From the NCBI GenBank assembly GCA_025716815.1, contig JAIXMN010000036.1, positions 186,001 to 250,000 of the forward strand: a stretch of 64,000 nucleotides of DNA. The letters are read 5' to 3'. Each line of letters begins with the position of its first letter. The first letter of the stretch is position 1. The stretch comes from Dichotomocladium elegans (Eukaryota > Mucoromycota > Mucoromycetes > Mucorales > Lichtheimiaceae). Below, piece by piece: positions 25,332 to 37,543 of the stretch. A model generated the notes under the pieces. That model did no database searches and was not told the DNA's origin. It was given only the letters and a program-made list of their open reading frames with translations. A program made the translations under genes and the position numbers.

Positions 25332-26304
25332 TTACAAAGAGGGATGTCCGGCATAATCTAGCACAAGGCCTACGAATTCATCTAGGATCTTGGTCTGATC
25401 TACATATCGTACGGTTGCGGTGGCTGTCATCGTATTAGTTGTAATGTCAATTGGTGCTAAAGAGAGATCTGCATTATCCATCATGGGTGAGGACGTAATA
25501 CTGCTGGCACTGCTGCTACAGGTGCTGCTGCTGCTCGTAATTGTGCTATTGCTGTTGTTGCTGCTGCTGCTGCTGCTGTCACGACGCCATAGGCAGGGTA
25601 GTTCGATTTTTTGCTGCGGAGCACTGTAAAATGGCAGGTCGGCATGGTCAACATCAAGAGCGTTCGGGAAACCAACCGGGTTCTGAACAGCAGCAGCAGC
25701 AGCAGCAGCAACTGACGCCTCCTGCTTGATTTTGTGTTGTTCCATAAGCATGCGCCGGCCCAGCCGCCGTGCAATCTCCTCGAGTACAAACTGCTGCTTC
25801 TCCAATGAATCGGGACTTCCAAACTTCTGCCGCGCAAGGCGATACACGCGGCATCGTAGGTCATTTTGTCGGTTTTTTTCTCGATTTTCGGCGCGCCACC
25901 TTCGCATTCTATTTTACGGAGCATATCAGTAAAATGACGTTGATCCAAGTTTTTTTTTTTTTCTTCAAGAACCAACAGGGTTCCCCGCCCCTCTCTACCT
26001 TTCTGTCGTCTCTTCTTTAGACACAACTTTTTTGGAATGGCCCTTCCATCGCTTTTGATCGCGACTGCGGATATAGGGTATATTATGAATATTCGGATTT
26101 TCCATATGGCGTTTTCTATAGGGATCAATGTTCAAAAAGCGAACGAGGGAAAGAGGGAATCTAAAAAAGTTGCCCTTACAGATTGGATCGAGTTGCGAAT
26201 ACTGCCAAGTCATATGAGTAATGATGGCGGGGGGTCACGTTTCACTTCCTTTCTTACCTACCCTTTGAACATTGCGTGCATGGAAAATTACGCGTGGATG
26301 TCAT
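25332..26304 (-). CDS. C2H2 zinc-finger protein with DUF3020 domain
   Basis: Four exons (26304-26262, 26201-26180, 26115-25999, 25908-25332) give 252 aa. Exons 1-3 together form a single C2H2 finger: FPCTQCSKVFATRSNLKRHM ending in H-x6-H. It only appears when the 22-nt second exon is included. A basic DUF3020 segment follows at about residues 60-85 (ERMRRWRAENREKNRQND then LRCRVYRLA), conserved in fungal regulators. After it are a helix (QFVLEEIARRLGRR), an Ala run, and a Ser/Thr-rich tail with long Ser and Asn runs, probably a disordered activation region. DNA binding and nuclear location are inferred from the finger. The target genes are unknown. The CAG/CTG repeats here produce many spurious antisense frames. 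Confidence 0.85.
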
Positions 26305-26888
26305 ATTTGACGTCGAAGAAGAAGTAGATGACATTGACATGTTTTGTTATATGCAGGATTCCAGTGAGGGATATATATAAGCAGATACTGGATGATAAAG
26401 CAAGATTATAAAAACGAAGAAAGAGAGACGCGGAGAGCGAGAGTGATGACCCAAAATGTCGTGCATTTTAAGCTTAGGTGGAGCATGGAAGTAATTTTTT
26501 TCATCTATCCATTTTATCGTACTGAGTGTAAAATGAATAACCAAGTCAAGAAGATACGTCCTTGCAAAAAAAAAGTGAGTATGTGCTTATGCGCATGCGA
26601 ACAAACACCTGAACAATAAAATATGCCCCATTGCCGACTCTGCGAAAATGCATGCGCCCACATTTTCACCTACATATATGAAGTTTTTTTTTGTATCAAA
26701 CATTTACAAAATAATAGCCATGTTCAGGTCACGATCTCTGCTGCTGTTGCGTATCAGAACTCAAAGTCATCCTTCCCTCCACTGAATAGATCCGTGCCAT
26801 TCCCTGGAAAGATAAGGACGATCAGAAACAAAGGGGGGGAGGGGTTTGCATGCCATCAGAGTTATTGTTGTGGAGATCGTTGACACGC

Positions 26889-26912
<24 letters not shown>
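26889..26912. repeat. (AG)n microsatellite
   Basis: A dinucleotide run of about 12 AG units in the gene-poor region. Confidence 0.85.
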
Positions 26913-26919
<7 letters not shown>

Positions 26920-27205
26920 CTAGGCACGTGTGGGTTAGCGTGCGTGTGAGAATCCTGTGCGATTTAGACAGGATTGTAATTTTTATTTATGTACGGTGTA
27001 CGTATGTGTTTATTTGAACAAGCGGGATGACAAAACGCATCAAATTTTCTAAAATGCTTACTGGAATGTTGTCCATCATTTACAAACCCATAGCACAGAA
27101 GTCATCAAACGAAGAAACAATATCCGCCATGATTTTATCTGCAACCATCACAACGAGGGCTTCATCCGTTCCTTGCCGACCCCATTTTGATCAAGGGATT
27201 CCTCG

Positions 27206-27230
27206 CTCTCTCTCTCAGAGAGAGAGAGAG
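27206..27230. repeat. (CT)n-(AG)n palindromic microsatellite
   Basis: A CT run (27206-27216) directly followed by an AG run (27217-27230), forming a self-complementary tract. Confidence 0.8.
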
Positions 27231-28111
27231 TCGTACAATTCTTACTAAATACTGCCTGTCGAGCCAAACTAGCTCGGGGCATATTAAAATATATGCGGAC
27301 GCAAGGTATCATTCTTTGCACAGAGCACGACAGCCCGCTTCATCAAGTTACTTTACTCCATTTTCAAAACATCCATTCCGCGAGAGCGACCAAGTTATGA
27401 TGGACATACAAGACAAAACAGGCGTTGCACGAAAATATTAAATAGTGTCGCCTAGGATGGCTAAAAAGAATGGCAGAGTCTTCTTCACCATCCATTTGCT
27501 TCAACTTCACCCCGAAGGGCAGCCCAGGTGCCCTATTGCTGCAACCATGTTAGCGGATGAATTAAGGAGATTACGTATATATATATATAGACCGGAAGCA
27601 GTCGTGCGAAGGGGAAGGGGCAAGGAAAAACGGACGGAAGGGACGCATAGAGAAAAAGACCCAACAGGAACCTCAAAAGAAGTCGCGGTGGGTGACTGGC
27701 TGGCTGCATGTGTGCATCCGAATCGTTCTCGTCCCGGCATTATATATATAGCTATATATACCTGTCCTCTCACGGCACATGGTTAGGATCGATATTCTCT
27801 AGAGAATCCCAAAAATTATATTTCTGCAGATTCAGCGTGATACTGGCATACCCGCTCGAAAGCACATGAGGGAAAGAGGATGGGGGTTTAGTAAAGAAAG
27901 CAAAGGCTGCAGTATTTATATTTGTTTTTTTTTGTGGGTGATTTGACATGACGAAAGAAAGCGAAGCCCACCCCCCAAGCTTTTACACACTCAGTTCCGG
28001 GGGGTGGAGAGCAGGAAACAGACCATTTGGATTCCTTGGATTGGTACAGCACAATATCTTCCACTCACGAATGACGAGCCTAGACCTGGGAAAATTCTGT
28101 TAATCATCTTT

Positions 28112-28144
28112 CCGTGCAGTGCATTTAACTGCTAATCTGCACGG
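28112..28144. repeat. Inverted repeat (8-bp arms)
   Basis: CCGTGCAG (28112-28119) and CTGCACGG (28137-28144) are perfectly complementary around a 17-nt loop. Confidence 0.6.
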
Positions 28145-28291
28145 TATAAAATATGTGGATTGCGTTTGATCAGAGAAAACAAAAAAAGTCAGGTGGTATT
28201 GTACTATTGAATGCCTCGCTCAACAGCTTCAATTAGGCCGATTGCCATCCACAGAAATTCATCGACGAATCACCAAACAAATCCTCAGGGT

Positions 28292-28320
28292 GTGAGTGAG
28301 TGAGTGAGTGAGTGAGTGAG
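28292..28320. repeat. (GTGA)n tetranucleotide microsatellite
   Basis: About seven tandem GTGA units. Confidence 0.9.
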
Positions 28321-31300
28321 ATCATTATGTACATGACTCAAACATTATTTAGTCATATGCCCCAGTCCATGATCGTCAAAGCGAGTACATCCGCAAGGTC
28401 CCTGGTTTCCTGCGGTTATATTAATCGCTGGCCAATAGATAAATACTGCGCGGACTATCTATGAGCCATAGCCGACTATGTACTTGCATCGAACTCTCAG
28501 AATGTGGTCTTATGCATATGAAGCGAAGAGAATGTATACGTCCACTATCAAATGACATGAATACATTGGCCGGTTAACGTCTCTGGCGAGCAGTGAATGC
28601 AATTCTGGGTATAACGAAAGCCCAATTGCAGAAAACGCTGCACACGCATACCCAGAAATACACCAAAAGGGAAGGGAGCAAGAATAACAGAGCAATACGT
28701 CAAGAAATCCCATGATACCATCACTTTAACATGCGCCACGAGGTTCAAATACGTAGGTCATCGCATCGGCATCCGTTTGCGCAGCCAGAAAGCGTTCTAG
28801 CCCCACCTGCCGTTTCGAGATCAAAACATCTATAACAATACGCAGGCAAAGTCCACAAGACCAGTTTTTTTTTTAGGGCATCCCATTTCAAGAATTTAGA
28901 ACTGTAGATAGGCAATGTGAGACGGTCGAAAATACCACAATAATAAGCGAACAGCTCCTATCATAGTCCAACGAGAGTAGATGCCATCTCCTTTGTACGT
29001 AGTGAAGGCTTTGAAGAAAAGTGCGCCACACACAAGTTCGTTATGTTGCATTATGATATTTGCTAGTTGTGAGCCACTGGAAGCGCTGTAAGGGCATATA
29101 TAACGGTGTATCCTGACTACGTAGCATGACAATGATTGCATCGTTTTGGATGTCATGGACACTTTTGCAAAGGATAGGATCTCTTTTTCATTTTCTCTAT
29201 CCTCCAATTGTCTTGTGAACCAGTGTTCCCATTTCTATTGTTGAATGGAGAGGAAGCACGTTCTTCCTTGTTAGCGTGACCATTCGTCAACGGTGCTGTT
29301 CGTAATCAAGACGCAGTTGACCTGAATCACCGAAACATCGGGCACATTTGGGCCATTGTCGTCTCAGGATTGGACTCCTTTGTGTGGTACCTATTTCGTG
29401 TGGCGCCCCTTTAAAGATCATCACACAATGATTCTGGGAGTCTGAGGAATTTCGTTAAGCGGATCGCATAGTGTGGATATATATATATATATATGTATGT
29501 GTGTGTCGTCTTGTATATCTTTCAGGCCTTGCGGGGTAGGAAGAGTATCCGGGAGGCTTGCTTATTTGAGTGCATAAATGCCGATCTTTGAGAGAGCATT
29601 GTTGTCGTAGCCATCTAGACCCCTGATAACAGGTAACGAAAAAGAAGAGAGAGAGAAAGACCATTCACAGCGCATGTCTAAGGAACACCGAGCATTACAT
29701 CACGCAACATTGGTTTTAATTCCTGTGGTTTCTTTTTTTTTTGCAGACGGACGTTCTTCTTGTGCCAGCTGTTAAAACCAAAAGTTGATTGGAAAACATG
29801 GACACACCCATCTTATGTGTCATCATATGAGCAAAAGAAGGGGAGCATATGAGCACTTCATGATAGGAGTAGTAATTAAACTCGCATAGAACATTCGTCC
29901 AGCCCGCCCGAGTCGCATCAACCGCCGGGATCAGGGAATACATGGAGGGTCTCAAGCAATGGGTAACAGCAATAAAAGACACATTTAATCAACATGTGAA
30001 GCTACTATGCTGATTGTGGTTTATACTGTACATCTGTGGATAAGCAAAACATGGGACATTATTTCAGGTCATCGACACTGGGCGCAATATGTTGCGGCAT
30101 TGCCAGCCCCCCGCTATCGTCATTCGAGCTATTGTTAAGGGCATACCTATCTCAAATCCTGAAGACACTAGAAAGGATGTTTTTGTGAGCATCCTGGCAG
30201 GAGACCAATCGTAGCTCCACGGGAAAACTTGATGCTCAAAAGAGAGCGGTATTCGATGGTGACTACGGAGGAAATGTACACATGGCTTTGATCCTTCAGA
30301 TCAAGGCTTATTTGCTATTCTAACTACATATATTGCTTGCATCGAACCACTCGCATGTAAAGCAGTAGCAGCCAAAGGAGAGGACCGCGGAATATCTCGC
30401 CTTTTAAGCAATGCATATGTAACTCTTGTTCTTTAGTCTATTCGATTTGCATAGTGATGCTTTTTTACGCTGGTCTCCTTTTTCCATTTTTATTATCGGC
30501 CAGCAAGCGGCGCTCTACGATCTTATGATAGGGTACTATCTACCTCTCGTCAGATCCTAGGCATACTCTTTGTTATGGATAAATTTTCTTAGAGCGTGCA
30601 TTCTCAATATTCTTTTCGTAGGATGGCATGTCTAAATAAAAAAAAAAAGGGAGGGGATGCGGAAGGGGCCAAGTATCGCTCCACGTTACTGCTGTGTACG
30701 TGTGTGTATGTGTGTTCCGCGTGCAGGATCAGCAAAAGAGTTTAAACTACTTCGTGTAACCTTCCAGAAAAAACAAGATACTTTATTATTCATTTAGAAC
30801 CTACTTTCTCTTTTTGCGAAATCTCCGAGGTAAAGGGTCTTACAGGTTAGCACTCACTCGTTCGTTCCTCATTTACGTTTTTTTTTTATGCTTGTGCCTG
30901 ACCATTGTTATCGGGGCCGTTCCACACTAGGTCATTTCTCTCGCTGTTTTATCATCCTCTCTCCTCTCCTCTCCCCTCCCAACCCTACTCCTGCTTCTTC
31001 CTTCACCCTATGACCTGTGGGTGGCGCATGACGATCTTCGTTCTACACACAACTGTTTCCCCAGTCAAAATTGTATTTGCTTCATTGATGGTGATGATAG
31101 CCCAACGGGAGTAAGACTCATGGTCAGATTCCCAGTCAGGTAATCTCAAACATCCCCCCCAAAACCGTTTCCATTATACTGTGAGGAGAGGGCCCTTTAT
31201 TAGAGATGGAAAGAGTTTGCATTATGTGAAAGTATATTAGAAAGAGCGGGGGATGGAGATCATTTTGGGGCTTGAGAGGAGACCGAGCGAGAGAGGAATA

Positions 31301-32710
31301 TTTCCGTAACGGATGCACGACGAAGAAGCACTATTATAAAGAGTCAAGCAGCACGTAACAAAGGGCGTTTCATTTTTTCCCCCTCAGTAAACCTGGGATT
31401 GCTGAGTTCTTTGGATTCAGTAGTTGTTGACATTCCAAAAAACAAAAGACCTCTTCGATCGGTCCGCATCATTTGTGTTACAAAAGCACCATCTACGGAT
31501 CAATGCGGTCCATTGTTCGCTGCTCCAAGGATCGCTCAATGGATTTTAGGCGAGAAAAGACCTAGAGATGTCTCCTTCTTTGTAAATACTCTTTTGCTCT
31601 CTTTCGCTCTTACATATTTCCCTTGAGAATATTTGTGAGAAGGGACCAGAAGATAATGCTAATGTTCGAGGATGCAGGACGTAACTCATTTAGATGTGCG
31701 TCAAGCTGCACATTACATCAATACAAGTATCACCCCCTCCACAGAAAAAGCAGGGGGTAAAAAAAGGAATATTGGCACAGGATCCGAGTCGGGATGGATG
31801 GTCTTTGCAGCGTCCACAAAGAGAGCAGTAAAGGCACAAGATGAGGTGCCTATTGTAGGCAAAGAAAAAGCGGCGGCGCCAAACCAATCTCATGCGCACA
31901 AGGGTCGCAGGAGTAGGAACTAAGGCGAGGTAATCAAAGGATGGTATGCTCCCCGTGCGTCAAGGGACAGTGCATGCCCTCCAGTTAAAGCTTTCTCCTC
32001 ACCTTATTCTCACCCCCCTCCCCACACACTATTTTACAATATCGCCCAGTCGGGTGCAATGCATATCAGGCAAATACCAAGCTGTCTTTGATGGGGGAGT
32101 GATCGAACCCCGGAATATAAGAAAAAAAGGCATGTTTAAGAAAGGATATAATGAAGTGTCCCTTGATGTCTCCCAAAAATCATCTATTTTTATTAGACAA
32201 AGAATGTCTGTTGCCTCCTTAGCTCATTTAAAGGGGGCGGAGGTCCGTATCCTTGTCTTGACGCATATCTATACGCCCACACAGGAACCCCCGCGTTGTA
32301 TTCATGCTCGGAACATGACCAACCGCACTATTTATCAGTATCTAGCATACTGCGTTCTTTCTAGTGACCATTAAATCCGCTAGAACAAAACGACAGGAAG
32401 AAGGGAAAGAAGCAGAGCGAGGAGGAGGAGAAAGTATCTGATCCACTCATTGCGATACGTTTTAATTGCGAAGTACCTCATCATCATCTTAGTATTTTAC
32501 CTTGGGTGATTGCTCCTACAGGGTAGCTGAAGCAGCAGCAGAACTACTTCCATTAAATGGAAATGGACCTTCAGAGAGCTTAAACTCATATCCTTCCCCC
32601 CATCACCTTCCCCCCCCAAGCTTTTCTCCTTGATAAATACCCGCTTACATTCAGACATCTTCTCTTCTTCTTCTGCCTCTTTCTCGTAGCCTTCTTATCT
32701 GTATCATCCA

Positions 32711-33439
32711 ATGTCTGAGCACCACCATCACGATCTTGAATCAAAGTACGCAATGGCTCCTCCTCCCGTTGCTGCCGCTCCTACGCCGATTGCCAATCCC
32801 GGGCCGCTCGGCCTTTGCGGCTTTGCCTTGACAACCCTCGTCTTGTCGCTGCATAATGCCAATGCGGGCATGCCTGCTGGTACGCCAAGCAACGTTGTTG
32901 TTGGCCTTGCCTTTTTCTATGGCGGTCTTGTACAGGCAAGTTTATTCTGGCTGAAGCCCCTCCTTCCATGTCAGCCCTAACCCATATATATATTTTTTTT
33001 TTTTTAGCTGTTGGCTGGTATGTGGGAGTTCCGCACTGGCAACACGTTTGGTGCGACTGCATTTTCGAGCTACGGCGGCTTCTGGCTCTCCTACGCGATC
33101 ATGTTTATCCCTGGTGCGAACATTCAGGCCGCTTATGCTGACCATCCAGGCCAGCTTGCGCACTCGCTCGGCATTTACCTTGTTGCCTGGTCTATCTTCA
33201 CGGGTATCATGCTCATCGCCTGCCACCGCTCCACCGTCGGTCTTGTTGCGCTGTTCTTCTGCCTCGAAATCACCTTTATCCTCCTCGCCGCTGCTGACCT
33301 CAACTCATCTGCCACCTGCAAGGTTGCTGGCGGTGCCATGGGTGTCGTCACGGCCTGCATTGCCTGGTATAACGCCCTTGCCGGCTTGCTGACCAAGGAA
33401 TCGTCCTACTTCACCTTGCCTGTTGGCCCCTTGTCCTAA
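32711..33439 (+). CDS. GPR1/FUN34/YaaH family acetate transporter
   Basis: A plasma-membrane transporter for acetate (and perhaps ammonium or succinate), 218 aa from two exons (32711-32935, 33008-33439). A His-rich cytosolic N-terminus leads to the signature [14 protein letters not shown] (a variant of N-P-A-P-L-G-L). Six membrane spans follow, including [66 protein letters not shown] and [20 protein letters not shown]. The intron begins with GC (CAG then GCAAGT, 32936). Using the alternative GTACAG three codons upstream would delete the conserved V-Q of the GGLVQ segment, so the GC donor is preferred. The family is typically induced by acetate and repressed by glucose; no operator was identified here. 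Confidence 0.93.
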
Positions 33440-33644
33440 ATTACATTACTATATCTTTAAAGCCCTTCGAGTCTCTACATTTTACTTAATATACTATCTC
33501 TCGTTTTTACAGTCTTTTTACGCATTTGCTTGAACCAAAAGGGGTGGGGAATTTTGGGAATTTTTAAAGATCCACCGTCACGCGGGATGCGGGAGAGAGA
33601 GGGAAAGGAGAGAGAGAGAAAAAAAACCCGTATCCTGTAAACTC

Positions 33645-34828
33645 ATGTTCTTTGACTTCAACATTCCCTACGATCCTGCCAACGATGGCATCAAACAGTC
33701 CGATCGAATCCGTTTGATCCTCGCCCGGTTCAGCGAATGTAAAAACCTTCCTCCCCCGCCTTTTTATGTCTATTCGGATAAACTCATTGCTGCCTGTCCT
33801 TCGTTCATATTCGTCTTTTGTATTAGTGGGCGAAAGTGTGATTGCTCTCAACCATACGATCGAGCATGTGGATCCAAAAAAGGCATGTACGCGTTTTAGA
33901 CAGGCTCATGGCCCATCTTTTTATTTTATTTTTTGATTGACTGTTGCAGTAAAATAGATCCAGCCGATAAAGCCATTGACTCCAGCCACGGTGAAGCATT
34001 CCATCGTTCAGCTTACGCGCGTCACGGTCGAGACGGATGAACCACTGGACAGCGTAAGCAGCAGCAGAAGCAGTAGTAGTAGCAGCAGCAGCAGCAGTAG
34101 CAACAGTAACCAAAAACGCTGCGATGCGCCTCTAAAGCAATTAGATCCTTATACCAACGCGGATTCATGTAAACACAGGGATCCATCGCACTCCTGCACG
34201 ATAACTATCAGCTGGTCGCTCTTCGTACAAGCGACGAAAAAGTGTTTGAGGATGCGTGCCGGTCATACATGATTGACATCATCTCGATGGACTGTACAAA
34301 GCGGTTGCCGTTTAGACTCGATCCCATGCTAGTCAAGGAAGCGATGCGCCGTGGCATTTTCTTTGAGATCAATTACGGGCCCGGTATCCAAGGTAAATTC
34401 TAATATATGACGCGCGCGCATGACTCTCCACTATTTCCCCCCTGCGTCCAGTTTGCCAACCTTATTTGGATACGTTGCTGCAGATCTCACCCAACGCGCC
34501 TATTTGCTGCAGATGAGCAAAGAAGTAGCGAGCGTTACAAACGCTGAACATTTTATCGTGTCGAGTGAAGCGGCAGACGTATCTGTCATTCGAGCACCGT
34601 TTGACATTTATCACTTGTAAGTGACATATCTTATGGCTACGCAAATCGCCAAGCATGGAGAGATTGGAATGATTACGCGTGGAAAACAACTCAACCATCC
34701 CCCACCCCCCCTTTTTTTTTTTAAAAAAAAAACAAAGTTTGAAATCCATCGGTTTACCGAACGACAAGGCCAAGTTTGCAACCGGTAAGAACGGCGAGGC
34801 GTTGATCAGGCGGTTACGGAAAGCATAA
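33645..34828 (+). CDS. RNase P/MRP protein subunit p30 (RPP30/Rpp1)
   Basis: A protein subunit of the nuclear RNase P and MRP ribonucleoproteins that process tRNA and rRNA precursors. It adopts a TIM-barrel PHP-like fold. Exons: 33645-33738, 33827-33882, 33958-34053, 34179-34392, 34484-34616 and 34738-34828, giving 227 aa. Matching segments: MFFDFNIPY, SVIALNHTIEH, IVQLTRVTVET, YQLVALRTSDEKVF, ISMDCTKRLPFRLDP, RGIFFEINYGPGI, HFIVSSEA, and RAPFDIYHF. The protein lacks the long basic tail of animal p30. Intron 2 begins with GC (AAG then GCATGT, 33883): both neighbouring GT sites would give the wrong phase. Intron 3 contains an AGC/AGT repeat that stays open in frame, which could mislead gene prediction. 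Confidence 0.88.
34057..34112 (+). repeat. AGC/AGT trinucleotide repeat inside an RPP30 intron
   Basis: A run of AGC and AGT triplets, just after the donor at 34054. In the frame of the preceding exon it would encode a serine run. Family alignment favours excision with the intron 34054-34178. Confidence 0.65.
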
Positions 34829-36132
34829 TTGCAAGAGTCGCCTCTTTTTCCCGCCTCTACCTCCCCTATCGTGCATTCACCCATTGCAACACCTGGAAGC
34901 GATTGATTTTAGTGGTGTCTCCTTTAATATACTTTTTTTTTTTATTTTCCAAAGTAAGCTGCAGCTCTGAACTTCATTCAAAACATGTCTGTTTGGCCAC
35001 TCCCATCCCCTCGAGCTTTGCTGGCCAAGGCCTTCGTGTCCGGATTTTAGAAGCAGCCCCGATGACTGCTCTCTGTCGGTGGATCCTGCGAAGAGAATAA
35101 GCACTACTGTTATTGGTGATGCCCTATATATATATATACCAAACAAAATGCCATACCATATCATGATGAGATTTACAGATCTCCAAGGCCCGTGATTCCA
35201 CCCTCCCCCCCCCAACACACACACACACCAAACAAAAAACGGGAAGTGGGTGGGATGTTTTTAAAGTTGGGGGATATAGGGGCGAATCAAGCTATGTCAA
35301 TTCGTGGTCTCTCATCGGTCTGCAGGGTGTCACGTCATGGACGGTTACGGCGAATCTTATGAAGACCTAGAGAATCTCAGGGACTCTGTTCCTCCTCCAC
35401 TCGAAACGGAAGGATCTCTCGCCCAATTCTTTCCACTCCCCTCCTTTGAAAAAAACAAAAGCAGGAAGGGGGAAGCGGCGGGTTCTGATGCTGTCGCCAT
35501 TGCGATCTCCGCATAATGTCATTTTCATTCTCGCTGCAGTTGTTTCATGCTACCTATTGCTTCATACTGTTGCGGGCTCATGCAAAGCACGGCGCGTACG
35601 AAGAAGGGGGACTCTTGCCGCCTCTCACATGCCTGTCTATCGCGAAGGATCTGGTTTTTTTTTCTTTTTTACGTACTGTAAATCCACCCCGCCCTGATGA
35701 TACGATCGTGGGCCGTGCATTCCTTTTCATTTGCTCTTCCTCTCCCAAAACAACTCCTCCACCTCACTGCTTTCCGTTTGGAATGACGTCATTGTTGCCA
35801 GTGGTATATGCGCGCTCTGCAGTAGCATTTCGGGATATCCTAGAGCAATCTGGTCTGTAAGGCAACCCCCGCCCCTGGCCATCACTGACATGGTGCGCGC
35901 GCCCATTGAAATAAATTGCTCGTTTGTAAATGGAGAACGGGTTGGGGGGGAGTATGGAAGGTAAAAGAATCAAGCCGACGGGCTAAGCTATCTTGTGCGA
36001 CATGCATGCTTCCTCCTTCCCCCAAACCCCCCCCACCACCTTCTCTCATTTTTTTTTTCTCTCTCTCTCTTTTCCTTTTGGATATATACATATAGCAAAG
36101 CAACCCCTCCCCGCCCTTTTTGCTGTCAACGC
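34829..36132. other. Intergenic region, unassigned short ORFs
   Basis: About 1.3 kb with homopolymers, a TA run (35126-35138) and a CA run near 35214-35228. ORFs at 35304-35516 and 35516-35860 (+) have no recognisable domain and the second is Pro/Ser-rich with odd composition; I do not accept them as genes. The final 100 bp are pyrimidine-rich, like a promoter or leader. Confidence 0.45.
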
Positions 36133-36480
36133 ATGAATCAAGACCCAACGATCGAGATCACTATCACTGTCGATGAGGTTACTGACCACCACCATCAGGA
36201 GACTGGATGCCAGTATGTGATTGTCGATAGCGACACGGAAGAGCTGCAGGAGTCAGACGCCGAGAGTGACCCGGACGAGAACTGGTTTCCTTCGTTACTG
36301 AAAAAATCTCATATCCAGGATCTCGAGGATGACGAGGAAGACGGATCTTTATCCGAATCAGTGACCACGTTTGAAGTCGAGGAACACGATCTAATGGACG
36401 TGGATGAAGCGGGGCCGGAGGGCTTCGAGCCGTACCATCACCATGTGCCGGTACACGTTGTATCGATTGCTGGCGTGTGA
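36133..36480 (+). CDS. Small acidic protein, 115 aa, unrecognised
   Basis: An intact frame from ATG 36133 to TGA 36480, preceded by a pyrimidine-rich leader. It is strongly acidic (for example DSDTEELQESDAESDPDENW, LEDDEEDGSLSES, DLMDVDEAGPEG) with His clusters (DHHHQET, YHHHVPVHVV) at both ends. There is no signal peptide or membrane span. Composition suggests a disordered nuclear or regulatory protein. It has no family I know, and additional exons are possible. The biased but coherent acidic composition and the leader favour a real gene. Confidence 0.45.
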   Translation: MNQDPTIEITITVDEVTDHHHQETGCQYVIVDSDTEELQESDAESDPDENWFPSLLKKSHIQDLEDDEEDGSLSESVTTFEVEEHDLMDVDEAGPEGFEPYHHHVPVHVVSIAGV

Positions 36481-37543
36481 TATTCGGATGGATCACTGTG
36501 TTTTCTTTGGCGCCAGCCATTGTCGTCCCTGTTCAAACGTTATTAGACGTATAAAGAAAGGAGGAGGAATTAAAGAGAGAGAGAGGGAGCGAGAAAAAAA
36601 AAAAACTGCACACATCTGTTTATCATGTTGCCGTTGGGGTCAAAAATGCTAATGTGTGAGATGCCAATGGAGTGAGTCCTCCAGGATACGAGCGCCGAGA
36701 CGTGCTCCATTCGAAAGAGTACTACTGCTGCTGTGAATAGGGTTTCTATTGTTAGACTATGTTCTACACAAATCCCACGCGGGTAACCGTGGTCTGCCCT
36801 TTAGAAGGAATGGGGGGAAAAACCAAAAGGGTTGACGGGGCTTTATTTGCAGAACAGAAGGCCTTTGACCTTTTTCCCAATGCTTGTGATGCGTGTCCTT
36901 ATTTTTTTAAACGAAGCCAATGGATGGGTGGGTGGGGGGGGGTATGACATCTTTCCCACCCACCCCATTTCCTCTGTGCGACCCACGTTTTGACAATGCC
37001 GTGGAACAACTCCGAAGAATGACAGCGTCGGCAAAACCTGACCCTGTCTTTCCAAACCCTTTGGTGGCCAATGGGCAATCAGCATGACGAGAGCCAATGC
37101 TGGTCATTCAAGGAGTGTGTCGTTTGGCAAGCCTCGACCATACGGCCGTACTCCAACATCACCACGCAAATGCTCGTTGCATACCGCTTTTATCCAACAA
37201 AAAAGATCCCTGTTTGTGTACGAATAGTTCATTCCTTGCTCTTGTGTTATTATTAGGCCTTTTCTCTTCAATCGATCTTATGACGATGCAACGCAATTCC
37301 CCTATGCTGACCGTTCCAAATGTACTCATTTTCTATCTCCGGGACATTCTGTCCTACGGTCGGGTGGTCGAAGAACAGGCGTCAATGCCCAGATGGTTTT
37401 GAAACAAACAGAAGCAAGAACCGTGCGCTGGGTGCTGCGAGTTGAAAAAATTCCTAGAGGATCTTTTTTTTTACTGGCTAGCACCATTTTCCCTACTTTG
37501 GCTTAATCGCTGTGTATCATTATTCATTTCCAGGAATCCAGCA
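36481..37543. other. Intergenic region before AP-2 alpha
   Basis: About 1.06 kb. A-rich and G-rich runs near 36564-36605 and 36927-36943; no conserved coding segment recognised. It includes the promoter and possibly leader of the AP-2 alpha gene. Confidence 0.45.

Larger units (their letters stand above)
26305..32710. other. 6.4-kb gene desert with microsatellites
   Basis: No coding segment with family features was found. It contains an AG run (26889-26912), a CT/AG palindrome (27206-27230), a hairpin (28112-28144), a GTGA tandem array (28292-28320) and TA runs (27577-27590, 29477-29492). ORFs at 31399-32374 (+) have ordinary composition but no recognisable domain. The last few hundred bases, with pyrimidine tracts, probably form the promoter of the acetate transporter. 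The region could hold decayed transposons beyond recognition by eye. Confidence 0.5.

Noticed and set aside
25420..25729. ORFs rich in Leu or Cys near the C2H2-DUF3020 gene
   Set aside because: They are antisense readings of CAG/CTG repeats in the Ser-rich tail.
28292..28320. Possible CRISPR-like or regularly spaced array
   Set aside because: It is a simple GTGA tandem repeat without spacers.
31399..32374. Three adjacent plus-strand ORFs before the acetate transporter
   Set aside because: No domain, no consistent splice chain; composition is compatible with chance frames.
34057..34178. A serine-run coding extension in RPP30
   Set aside because: The frame fits but the following residues do not match the family; removal as an intron joins conserved blocks exactly.
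35304..35860. Two overlapping plus-strand ORFs
   Set aside because: Different frames, no recognisable domain and low-complexity composition.
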